Positions 17,681 through 25,381 of a stretch of DNA of 64,000 nt are shown here, piece after piece. A model generated the notes under the pieces. The model saw only the letters and a program-made list of their open reading frames with translations. It was not told the DNA's origin and did no database searches. The position numbers and the translations under genes are program-made. Positions within the stretch are counted from its first letter, which is position 1, and every line of letters starts with the position of its first letter. The DNA is from Ascidiaceihabitans sp023955215 (lineage in GTDB: Bacteria > Pseudomonadota > Alphaproteobacteria > Rhodobacterales > Rhodobacteraceae), in the NCBI GenBank assembly GCA_943788345.1, contig CALSPX010000005.1, positions 62,001-126,000 on the forward strand, in the 5' to 3' direction.

Positions 17681-18655
17681 ATGAAAAAAGCGATCTATGA
17701 AGAGTTTGGCAACCCGGTCGAAGTGCTCAGAGTGGTGGAAGAACCGCAAGCGGTCTTGAAGGATGGGCAGGCCCGCGTTGATGTGTTGCGTGCGCCGATC
17801 AATCCAAGCGATTTGATCCAAATTTCTGGAAACTACGGTGTGCGTCCACCGCTGCCTGCCACTGCAGGGAATGAGGGATTGGGCCGCGTTGTTGAGGTGA
17901 ATGGCGCAGGTGTCGCCGTGGGTCAGCTGGTGCTGTTGCCTGCTGGCGTTGGCACGTGGGTTACGGAAATCGTGGCTGACATTCGTCATTTGATCCCGAT
18001 GCCGGAAGGCGATTTGGATCAATTGTGCATGCTGATGGTCAATCCGGCGACAGCGCAACTTTTGCTGACTGAGTTCGTTGATCTGAAAGCAGGCGATTGG
18101 ATGATCCAATCGGCTGCAAACTCTGCTGTTGGTGTTTACCTTGTTCAACTGGCCAAAGCGCGCGGCGTAAATGTGGTGAGTGTCGTGCGCCGCGAAAGCG
18201 CCGTGGCCGATTTGAAAGCTGTTGGTGCGGATGTTGTGATCATCGATAGCCCTGATTTGGCGAGAGACGTTAAGGCGGCAACTGGTGCCAAGATGAAGCT
18301 GGCTGTTGATGCGGTGGCCGGTGAAACGGCGGGGCGTTTGGCGGATACGCTGGAACGTGGCGGGACCTTGGTCAATTATGGTGGGATGTCCAATCAGCCC
18401 TCTGCCCTTGGGGCTGGCGCGCTGATTTTTAACGATATCATCGTGCGTGGGTTCTGGTTGGTTTTGTGGTTTGAAAAAGCCACGAAAGAGGAACGCATGG
18501 GTGTTTATGCTGCGCTAACGGCGGCGGTTGCGAAGGGCGAACTACATGCCCCTATCGACAAGGTCTTTGCCTTGGACGAAATCGCAGAGGCGGCCCGTTA
18601 CTCATGGGCTGGCGGACGCAGTGGCAAGGTGCTTATTGCCCCCAACGGCATCTAA
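17681..18655 (+). CDS. Zinc-independent MDR-family quinone oxidoreductase / enoyl thioester reductase-like protein
   Basis: A medium-chain dehydrogenase/reductase of 324 residues. The N-terminal catalytic domain has APINPSDLIQISGNYG and TAGNEGLGRVVEV; the Rossmann domain has SAANSAVGVYLVQLAKARG in place of the usual GxGxxG. The conserved NPSDL segment and the absence of zinc ligands match the 2-enoyl thioester reductase (MECR/ETR) branch, which reduces enoyl-CoA or enoyl-ACP with NADPH; a quinone reductase is the alternative. I prefer the ATG at 17681 to the GTG one codon earlier; AAGGA lies just upstream. Confidence 0.85.
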   Translation: MKKAIYEEFGNPVEVLRVVEEPQAVLKDGQARVDVLRAPINPSDLIQISGNYGVRPPLPATAGNEGLGRVVEVNGAGVAVGQLVLLPAGVGTWVTEIVADIRHLIPMPEGDLDQLCMLMVNPATAQLLLTEFVDLKAGDWMIQSAANSAVGVYLVQLAKARGVNVVSVVRRESAVADLKAVGADVVIIDSPDLARDVKAATGAKMKLAVDAVAGETAGRLADTLERGGTLVNYGGMSNQPSALGAGALIFNDIIVRGFWLVLWFEKATKEERMGVYAALTAAVAKGELHAPIDKVFALDEIAEAARYSWAGGRSGKVLIAPNGI

Positions 18656-18721
18656 TTGATTATGGCGTTCAGGTCGTGGGCGGCGTAAGTTGCCCACAAT
18701 TACAGCCTGAAGGGACGCGAT

Positions 18722-19510
18722 ATGTCATTTACCCTAGCCACTTGGAACATCAATTCAGTCCGCCTGCGCGAGCCAATTGTGCTGAAGCTTTTGCAAGAGC
18801 AGGGACCGGATGTGCTGTGCCTTCAAGAATGTAAAAGCCCTGTGGATTTGATCCCGATGGAGGGCTTTGCAGAGGCCGGATACCCCTATTTCGTCGCTCG
18901 TGGTCAGAAGGGTTATAACGGCGTTATGATCTTGTCCAAGATGCCGATTGAGGAAGTGGCTGCTGAGGATTTCGCATCACTTGGTCATGCGCGTCACATT
19001 GCTGGACGTCTTGAAAACGGCGTGACGATCCATAACTTTTACGTCCCTGCGGGGGGTGACAAGCCTGATCGCGAAGTGAACGAAAAGTTTGGTCAAAAGT
19101 TGGATTACCTGACTGAGATGCGCGATTGGTTCAAGGCGAACAAACCTAAGAAGTCTATTCTTGTAGGTGATTTGAACATTGCACCGCTGCCTCACGATGT
19201 TTGGGATCACAAAAAGATGCTGAAGATCGTTAGCCACACGCAGGTTGAGGTCGACCACTTTAATGATGTGATGGCTGCGGGTGATTGGATCGATGTGACC
19301 CGTCAGGATATTCCAGAGGGGTTGTTGTATAGTTGGTGGTCTTACCGCGCTAAGGATTGGGATGCGGCTGATAAGGGCCGTCGTCTGGATCACGTGTGGG
19401 CCACGTCCGACATTTCCGCCTCTGCGCACTCCAGCCGTGTGTTGCGCGATGCGCGTGGATGGGAAAAACCCAGCGATCACGCACCAGTTTTTGCAACATT
19501 TGATCTTTGA
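18722..19510 (+). CDS. xthA: Exodeoxyribonuclease III
   Basis: A 262-residue EEP-family nuclease with the classical Xth motifs: TWNINSVRLR, LCLQECK (metal-binding Glu), GYNGVMILSK, FYVPAGGDKP, LVGDLNIAP, the LDHVWATSD segment and the C-terminal SDHAPV with the catalytic Asp-His pair. It removes abasic sites and 3' blocking groups in base excision repair. A stand-alone gene with its own ribosome-binding site, just upstream of the thioredoxin gene. Confidence 0.96.
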   Translation: MSFTLATWNINSVRLREPIVLKLLQEQGPDVLCLQECKSPVDLIPMEGFAEAGYPYFVARGQKGYNGVMILSKMPIEEVAAEDFASLGHARHIAGRLENGVTIHNFYVPAGGDKPDREVNEKFGQKLDYLTEMRDWFKANKPKKSILVGDLNIAPLPHDVWDHKKMLKIVSHTQVEVDHFNDVMAAGDWIDVTRQDIPEGLLYSWWSYRAKDWDAADKGRRLDHVWATSDISASAHSSRVLRDARGWEKPSDHAPVFATFDL

Positions 19511-19578
19511 ATCTAGGCCGGTCCAACCCATATAGGGTTCAAGCCTAACGACTAGCCCCATAGGGGAAGGAATTTACG

Positions 19579-20499
19579 ATGATTGATTTGGGAATGGCAG
19601 CAGCGCCAGCAGCGGATGCTGATCTAATCAAGGACGCAACCGAAGCCACGTTTATGGCGGATGTTATCGAGATGTCGAATACGGTCCCTGTGATCGTCGA
19701 TTTTTGGGCACCTTGGTGTGGCCCGTGCAAGACCCTTGGTCCGATGCTGGAAGATGCGGTGCGCGCCGTCAAAGGTGCTGTGAAGATGGTTAAAGTGAAC
19801 GCTGACGAATGTCAGGCGTTGACGGGCCAGTTGCAAATTCAATCTTTGCCAACGGTCTATGCGTTCTTTGAAGGCAAGCCTGTTGATGGTTTTCAAGGTG
19901 CCGTACCGCAGTCTGAAATCAATGAGTTTGTGGCGCGTGTTGTCAAAGCAGGTGGTGGCGAAACGCCAGCTGATACTTTGAACGATGCGGTTGAAGTGGC
20001 CGAAGATATGTTAACTGATGGCGAAGCAGATGATGCGGCGCAAACGTTTAGCGCGATCTTGGGCGAAGATCCAAACCACGCTGGTGCTTATGGTGGGTTG
20101 GTGCGGTCCCACATTGCGTTGGGTGATCTGGATCAAGCCGAAGCTGTGCTGAATGGTGCCCCTGCAGAGATTTCTTCCAGCCCAGAACTTGAAGCGGCTT
20201 CAGCCCAATTGGAGCTTGCACGCCAAGCTGCGGATGCAGGCCCTGTGGGCGAGTTGACCGCTGCTGTTGAAGCAGATGAGAACAACCACCAAGCACGCTT
20301 TGATCTTGCGCTAGCGTTACACGCCAATGACGATGCTGAGGGTGCAGTTACCCAATTGTTGGAATTGTTCCGCCGTGATCGCGATTGGAACGAGGGCGCG
20401 GCCAAGACACAGTTGTTCACAGTGTTTGATGCGCTGAAGGCAAATGACCCGATCGTTTTGAATGGGCGCCGCAAGTTAAGCACATTGATATTTGCCTGA
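19579..20499 (+). CDS. Thioredoxin-TPR fusion (CnoX/YbbN-like)
   Basis: A 306-residue protein. The N-terminal thioredoxin domain has WCGPC with Cys47 and Cys50, preceded by IVDFWAPW and followed by QIQSLPTVYAF with the cis-proline. The second half (about 130-306) is tetratricopeptide-like helical repeat with EDPNHAGAYGGLVRS and ENNHQARFDLALALHAN. This matches CnoX/YbbN co-chaperones, which guard unfolded proteins from oxidation and pass them to chaperones. Alphaproteobacterial versions keep the CGPC motif, so they may retain redox activity. Start could also be ATG 19594. Next gene follows after 27 bp. Confidence 0.9.
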   Translation: MIDLGMAAAPAADADLIKDATEATFMADVIEMSNTVPVIVDFWAPWCGPCKTLGPMLEDAVRAVKGAVKMVKVNADECQALTGQLQIQSLPTVYAFFEGKPVDGFQGAVPQSEINEFVARVVKAGGGETPADTLNDAVEVAEDMLTDGEADDAAQTFSAILGEDPNHAGAYGGLVRSHIALGDLDQAEAVLNGAPAEISSSPELEAASAQLELARQAADAGPVGELTAAVEADENNHQARFDLALALHANDDAEGAVTQLLELFRRDRDWNEGAAKTQLFTVFDALKANDPIVLNGRRKLSTLIFA

Positions 20500-20526
20500 T
20501 CAGGTTGTCGGGCTAGGTAAGGTGTT

Positions 20527-21171
20527 ATGATAAAACCTTTTGATCTCCCCGACATTATCCCTGTGTTCCCTTTAGCGGGTGCGCTGCTTTTGCCGCGTGC
20601 ACGTTTGCCGTTGAACCTGTTTGAGCCGCGTTACCTTCAGATGTTTGATGATGCCCTTAAAACGGATGATCGATTGATTGGGATGGTTCAGCCAAACGAG
20701 GTTGAGGGCCGTGATGATATTGGTCTTCACTCGATAGGCTGTGTGGGCCGTATTACGCAGTTCTCAGAGACTGAGGGCGGCAGCTATATGATTACGCTTG
20801 GGGGCGTGTCGCGCTTTCGGGTGCTCAACGAAGTTGAAGGGTTTACGCCTTATCGCCGCTGCGAAGTCAGCTGGGCAGGGTTTGAGCGCGATCTTGGTGA
20901 TGTCGAAGACGATCTGGTTTTTGATCGTCCTGCGTTCCTGAAAAAGCTGAACAAGTTCTTTGAGGCCAAAGGACTGTCTGCAGATTGGGACACCTTGGAT
21001 GACGCCGAAGACGAGTTGTTGATCAATTCGCTTTCGATGATGATGGACTTTGACGCTGAAGAAAAACAAGCGTTGCTTGAGGCACCTTGCCTAAGCACGC
21101 GTCGCGAGACACTTGTGACCCTAATTGAATACACCCTGCGCGGTGGCCTAGACGGAGATATGATGCAGTGA
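20527..21171 (+). CDS. LON substrate-binding domain protein
   Basis: A 214-residue protein made only of the N-terminal (LAN) domain of Lon protease: IPVFPLAGALLLPRARLPLNLFEPRY, then GMVQP, GCVGRITQFSE and GGVSRFRV. The ATPase and protease domains are absent. Stand-alone LAN proteins are common in alphaproteobacteria; their role is not settled, with protein-substrate recognition as the usual guess. It overlaps the Trm112 gene by four bases, forming a tight unit with it and the thioredoxin. Confidence 0.9.
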   Translation: MIKPFDLPDIIPVFPLAGALLLPRARLPLNLFEPRYLQMFDDALKTDDRLIGMVQPNEVEGRDDIGLHSIGCVGRITQFSETEGGSYMITLGGVSRFRVLNEVEGFTPYRRCEVSWAGFERDLGDVEDDLVFDRPAFLKKLNKFFEAKGLSADWDTLDDAEDELLINSLSMMMDFDAEEKQALLEAPCLSTRRETLVTLIEYTLRGGLDGDMMQ

Positions 21172-21350
21172 GCACTGAAACCAAAGCCGAGCGTAGCATG
21201 TTAGAAGCACTGATTTGCCCGCGTACGCAAACAACACTGCGCTATGATGCTGACGCGCAGGAATTGATTTCAAAAGCTGCAAACCTCGCGTACCCTATCC
21301 GCAATGGCATCCCTGTGATGCTGGTGGATGAAGCACGCAAGTTAGACTAA
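21168..21350 (+). CDS. Trm112 family protein
   Basis: A 60-residue protein with the Trm112/UPF0434 signature: MLEALICPRTQTTLRYD, then LISKAANLAYPIRNGIPVML. The first Cys of the usual zinc site is present in LICPRT, but the remaining cysteines are replaced. Trm112 proteins activate methyltransferases in other organisms; the bacterial role is less certain. Start is GTG at 21168, overlapping the LON-domain stop as GTGA. It abuts the convergent ubiquinone hydroxylase gene with no gap. Confidence 0.9.
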   Translation: MSTETKAERSMLEALICPRTQTTLRYDADAQELISKAANLAYPIRNGIPVMLVDEARKLD

Positions 21351-22565
21351 CTAACGCATCAGATCAGGCAGATCGCCACTTAATCCAGCCGCTTCGCGCA
21401 TAAACCCGCGACGCAGGCTTGGCATTTTATTGATCAACCCCATTCCCAGATCACGGCCCAAACGCAGTAATGGATTGTTGTTTGAAAACAGCTTGTTGAA
21501 TGTATCTGTTGCCAGCGCAAGCGCGGTGTTGTCGAACCTGCGCCATTCTTCGTACCGCTTGAGAACTGCAAGGCTGCCGTAGTCTTCACCACGGTTTTGC
21601 GCCTCTGTTATGATCTGAACCAATGCTGCGATGTCGCGCATGCCTGCGTTCAACCCTTGGCCGGCAATTGGGTGCAGACCGTGGGCTGCATCACCCACAA
21701 GGGCTGTGCGATCTGTAACCAGTTGTTCCGTCATCGAAAGGGAAAGTGGATAGGAATATCGTGTACCAGTGAGTGAAATTTCACCCAAGAAATCGCCAAA
21801 CCGCGGGCGCAGCATGGTTAGGTAATCTTCGTCATTGAGCGCGTTAAAGGCGGTGGCATTCACCTCGCTCTCGCTCCAAACTATGGAACTGCGGTTGCCA
21901 GTCAGAGGCAGGATCGCAAGTGGCCCCGTTGGCATAAAGAACTGGTGTGCGATGCCACCGTGTGGTTTTTCGTGTTCAATGGCGCAGACTAATGCGGTTT
22001 GGCCATATCCCCAACCGATGCGTTTGATTCCAGCGCGTGTTGCGGTCCCGCTGCCACGGCCATCGCAGCCGATTAGACTGCGGGAGGTCAGTGTTTTCCC
22101 GCTCTCAAGAGTGACAGTGACGCCAGCACCCTCAACGGCTTGGTTGGTGACGGTTTGCCCCTCAAGGTGCTTGATCAATGGATTTGCGGCCATTGCTTCC
22201 AACAAGGTGCGGCGCAGGTGCCGATCTTGGACCATGTAGCCCATTGGACCATCCTCAATCTCTGCATGATCGAAGTGCATGAAGAAAGGGGAGGGGCCTT
22301 CGCCCGCGCGTCCATCGGTGACTTTGATCTCTAACATCGGTTGGGCATCGTCGCTCAGCGGTTCCCAAAGGCCGATGTTCTTCAACAGACGTTGTGAGGT
22401 CAGCGCGACGGCGTAGGACCGCCCGTCAAAGGTAGCATTCTTGCGCACCTTGGTGGTCAGCGCGTCAATCACGGTTGTGGTGATACCTGCGCGTGCAAGA
22501 GCGATGGCCAAGATGGGGCCATTCAGCCCGCCACCTACGATGGTTATGTCTGTGTCAAATTTCAT
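21351..22565 (-). CDS. UbiH/UbiF/COQ6-family FAD-dependent ubiquinone hydroxylase
   Basis: A 404-residue flavin monooxygenase. It has the N-terminal FAD motif ITIVGGGLNGPILAIALARAG, the middle motif SLIGCDGRGSGTA, and the C-terminal LVGDAAHGLHPIAGQGLNAGMRD that is diagnostic for the UbiH/COQ6 family. It hydroxylates the ring of the ubiquinone precursor. I set the start at ATG 22565 (MKFDTDITIVGGG), since the 35 residues of open frame upstream are not family-like. Which ring position it acts on is not clear. Divergent from the amidase gene. Confidence 0.9.
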   Translation of the reverse strand: MKFDTDITIVGGGLNGPILAIALARAGITTTVIDALTTKVRKNATFDGRSYAVALTSQRLLKNIGLWEPLSDDAQPMLEIKVTDGRAGEGPSPFFMHFDHAEIEDGPMGYMVQDRHLRRTLLEAMAANPLIKHLEGQTVTNQAVEGAGVTVTLESGKTLTSRSLIGCDGRGSGTATRAGIKRIGWGYGQTALVCAIEHEKPHGGIAHQFFMPTGPLAILPLTGNRSSIVWSESEVNATAFNALNDEDYLTMLRPRFGDFLGEISLTGTRYSYPLSLSMTEQLVTDRTALVGDAAHGLHPIAGQGLNAGMRDIAALVQIITEAQNRGEDYGSLAVLKRYEEWRRFDNTALALATDTFNKLFSNNNPLLRLGRDLGMGLINKMPSLRRGFMREAAGLSGDLPDLMR

Positions 22566-22651
22566 AGTTATAGATATGGGGAGCCGACGGGGATTGTCCA
22601 TGCGTGGTTGCGTCGCTACCCTTCGATTAAATGGTTTGCAGGAGCGGTAAT

Positions 22652-23980
22652 ATGAATGACTGGCTAACAATGACAGCGTGCGATTTGGGACGTGGTATTG
22701 GGGCAGGGGAGATTGATCCTGTTGCTTTGACCCAAACCTATTTGGATGCGATCAACGGCCATCAATTTGCGAACCAGATTTATGCGCGGGTTACTTCAGA
22801 ACGGGCATTGTCAGAGGCGACAGCCGCCGCTGGTCGGGCCAAGTCAGGGCATCGTTTGTCCCTACTGGACGGTGTGCCGATCAGTTGGAAAGACTTGTTT
22901 GATACAGCAGGTGTTGGGACCGAAGCGGGGTCGAAATTGTTAAGTGGCCGCGTCCCAGACGTGGATGCCATCGTATTAGCGAATGCCACCGCTATGGGAT
23001 TGGTTTGTTTGGGTAAAACCCATATGAGCGAATTGGCGTTTTCAGGATTGGGTTATAATCCCTCGACCGAAACGCCCCCTTGTGTGAATGATCTGGACGC
23101 TGTTCCCGGTGGGTCCTCATCGGGTGCTGGCGCGTCGGTTGCGTTTAATCTGGCCGCTGCTGGAATAGGGTCTGACACAGGTGGTTCTGTTCGTATTCCT
23201 GCCGCGTGGAATGATCTGGTTGGATTGAAAACCACAGCGGGGCGGTTGTCATTAAAGGGCGTCGTTCCGTTGTCAGTGAAGTTTGACACGGTTGGTCCTT
23301 TGACCCGATCTGTTGAGGATGCAGCAGAGCTGTTTGCAATGATGGACGGCAGTAAGGCCCCTGATTTGCGCGGCGCAACCTTAAAGGGCCGTAAGTTTGC
23401 GATTGTGCGCACAACCTTGATGGATGATTTGCGTGATGCACCAAAAGCAGCGTTCGAAAGCGCGGTTCAGCGCATGCAAGCCGTGGGTGCGGTGATCGAG
23501 TACATTGATGTGCCTGCGGTTCAGGATTCCTTGGACCTGTCCGCGATTTTGATGACATCGCAGGCCTATGGTCAGTGGAAAGACGTAATCGAAGAGAACC
23601 CAGAGGTAATGTACCCAGAAATCCTAAAACGGTTCCGTTTGGGGGCAGATCACAGTGCCGCAGATTATGTGGCTGCGGTGAATAAACTGGAGAAAGTACG
23701 GGCTGCATATAATGCTGCGACGGCAGGATATGACGCTGTACTTGCGCCAACATCAGCAATTATGCCGCCGAATTTGGATCGTTTGAACGCTGAAGAGGAC
23801 TATTACGTTACTGAAAATCTGCTGTCCCTGCGCAATACACGTGTTGGAAACCTGCTAGGATTGTGTGGTTTGACCCTTCCAACGGGCGTTCCGAGTTGTG
23901 GGATCATGTTTATGTGTGGCTCTGATTTAGAAGAGAAATTGTTGCGGATTGGTGCGGCGGCAGAGGCGGCGCTCCAGTGA
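22652..23980 (+). CDS. Amidase signature family protein
   Basis: A 442-residue amidase-signature enzyme. The catalytic Lys lies in PISWKDLFD, the cis-Ser and nucleophilic Ser in the GGSSSGAGASVA loop and GSDTGGSVRIPAAW. These enzymes hydrolyse carboxylic amides; the substrate is unknown, and it is not GatA because no gatB or gatC accompanies it. ATG 22652 is chosen because AGGAG precedes it at normal spacing; the ATG at 22631 contains that site in its coding frame. It ends next to a double hairpin at 23985-24014. Confidence 0.9.
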   Translation: MNDWLTMTACDLGRGIGAGEIDPVALTQTYLDAINGHQFANQIYARVTSERALSEATAAAGRAKSGHRLSLLDGVPISWKDLFDTAGVGTEAGSKLLSGRVPDVDAIVLANATAMGLVCLGKTHMSELAFSGLGYNPSTETPPCVNDLDAVPGGSSSGAGASVAFNLAAAGIGSDTGGSVRIPAAWNDLVGLKTTAGRLSLKGVVPLSVKFDTVGPLTRSVEDAAELFAMMDGSKAPDLRGATLKGRKFAIVRTTLMDDLRDAPKAAFESAVQRMQAVGAVIEYIDVPAVQDSLDLSAILMTSQAYGQWKDVIEENPEVMYPEILKRFRLGADHSAADYVAAVNKLEKVRAAYNAATAGYDAVLAPTSAIMPPNLDRLNAEEDYYVTENLLSLRNTRVGNLLGLCGLTLPTGVPSCGIMFMCGSDLEEKLLRIGAAAEAALQ

Positions 23981-23984
23981 TTTT

Positions 23985-24014
23985 GGGGCTTTGCCCCCTT
24001 GGCCTTACGGCCAA
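23985..24014. terminator. Double hairpin after the amidase gene
   Basis: Two adjacent small hairpins: GGGGC-TTT-GCCCC (23985-23997) and TTGGCC-TTAC-GGCCAA (23999-24014). There is no strong T tract, so termination is likely but not certain. It sits 4 bp past the amidase stop. Confidence 0.5.
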
Positions 24015-24176
24015 TTCACCCAGGACATTTCAAAACAGAAGAAGCTGTGAGAGCCGGTAAATGACTCAAAAGCCACATAACGCTATCTAGGTCTTTGTTT
24101 TTCTGGACGAAAGCCGTTCTGTTGGGTAGTTTGGAAGAAACGGGGCAATAATGATCCCGATCCTGAGGCAGTTTTG

Positions 24177-25361
24177 ATGAAGTTTCCCGAGCGGTTTTCG
24201 AACCTTCCGGCTTATGCGTTCCCACGTTTGCGTGCGTTGTTAGACGTACATGATGCGGGTGGCGACGTAGTCCACATGACGATTGGTGAACCCAAGCACG
24301 CGTTCCCAGCGTGGGTCACAGACGTGATTTCTGAACATGCCGCTGGGTTTAACCGGTATCCACCGAACGAGGGTGCGATTGAATTGCGCCAAGCATTCTG
24401 TGATTGGGCGCAACGCCGTTACGGTGTGACCCTTGATCCAGAGACAAATGTGATGCCTGTGAATGGTACGCGAGAAGGTTTGTACAACGCCCCGATGGCA
24501 TTGTGCCCTGAAACCAAGAACGGTCAGCGTCCTGTCGTTTTGATGCCGAACCCGTTTTATCAAGTTTATATGCTTGCCAGTATTTCATCGGGTGCAGACC
24601 CAATTTTTGTGGATGCCACGGCTGAGACCAATCACCTACCAGATTACGCAAGCCAACCGGTTGAGATTTTGGATCGCACGGTCGCTGTCTATATCTGCTC
24701 CCCCGCCAACCCTCAGGGTGCAGTTGCGGATCGGGCGTATTGGACTGAATTGCTGACTTTGGCAGAAAAACACGATTTCCGGATTTTTGCGGATGAATGC
24801 TATTCCGAGATTTATAGAGACACGCCACCTACTGGCGCATTGGAAGTGGCAGCAGAGATGGGCGCCGATCCCGAACGGGTCGTTGCGTTCCACTCGCTGT
24901 CCAAACGTTCAAACCTACCGGGTTTGCGCTCTGGTTTTGTGACCGGCGGTCCAAAGACGATGGATGAGATCCGTCAATTGCGCACTTATGCCGGCACACC
25001 ATTGCCACTGCCGTTGCAGATGGCAGCGGCGGCGGTTTGGAACGACGAAGAGCATGTGGTTGAAAACCGTGCGCTGTATCAAGAAAAGTTTGCGATTGTG
25101 GACAGCATCCTTGGTGACGTGCCGGGATACGTTAGCCCAGAGGCTGGGTTCTTTTTGTGGCTGCCAGTTGAAGACGGTGAAGCGGCTGCATTGAAGTTAT
25201 GGAAAGAGACAGGCGTGCGTGTGCTGCCTGGTGCGTATTTGGCGCAAGACGTCGACGGGGTTAACCCCGGTACAGGATATATTCGGGTCGCTATGGTGGC
25301 TCCAAAAGTGGAAATGACACGAGGGATCCAAGCGATCCGCGACTGTCTTTATCCACAATAA
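24177..25361 (+). CDS. Class I/II PLP-dependent aminotransferase (DapC-like)
   Basis: A 394-residue fold-type I aminotransferase. The PLP lysine lies in FHSLSKRSNLPGLRSGF, preceded by SPANPQGAV, FADECYSEIY (Asp and Tyr contacting the cofactor) and, near the end, GTGYIRVAMV with the carboxylate-binding Arg. The SKRSNLPGLR context and overall length resemble alphaproteobacterial N-succinyldiaminopimelate aminotransferases (DapC, lysine and cell-wall pathway), but other amino acids are possible. ATG 24177 follows a TTG; the ftsK gene starts 20 bp after the stop, so the two may be cotranscribed. Confidence 0.85.
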   Translation: MKFPERFSNLPAYAFPRLRALLDVHDAGGDVVHMTIGEPKHAFPAWVTDVISEHAAGFNRYPPNEGAIELRQAFCDWAQRRYGVTLDPETNVMPVNGTREGLYNAPMALCPETKNGQRPVVLMPNPFYQVYMLASISSGADPIFVDATAETNHLPDYASQPVEILDRTVAVYICSPANPQGAVADRAYWTELLTLAEKHDFRIFADECYSEIYRDTPPTGALEVAAEMGADPERVVAFHSLSKRSNLPGLRSGFVTGGPKTMDEIRQLRTYAGTPLPLPLQMAAAAVWNDEEHVVENRALYQEKFAIVDSILGDVPGYVSPEAGFFLWLPVEDGEAAALKLWKETGVRVLPGAYLAQDVDGVNPGTGYIRVAMVAPKVEMTRGIQAIRDCLYPQ

Positions 25362-25381
25362 AAATTAGGCGAGGTAGTAAC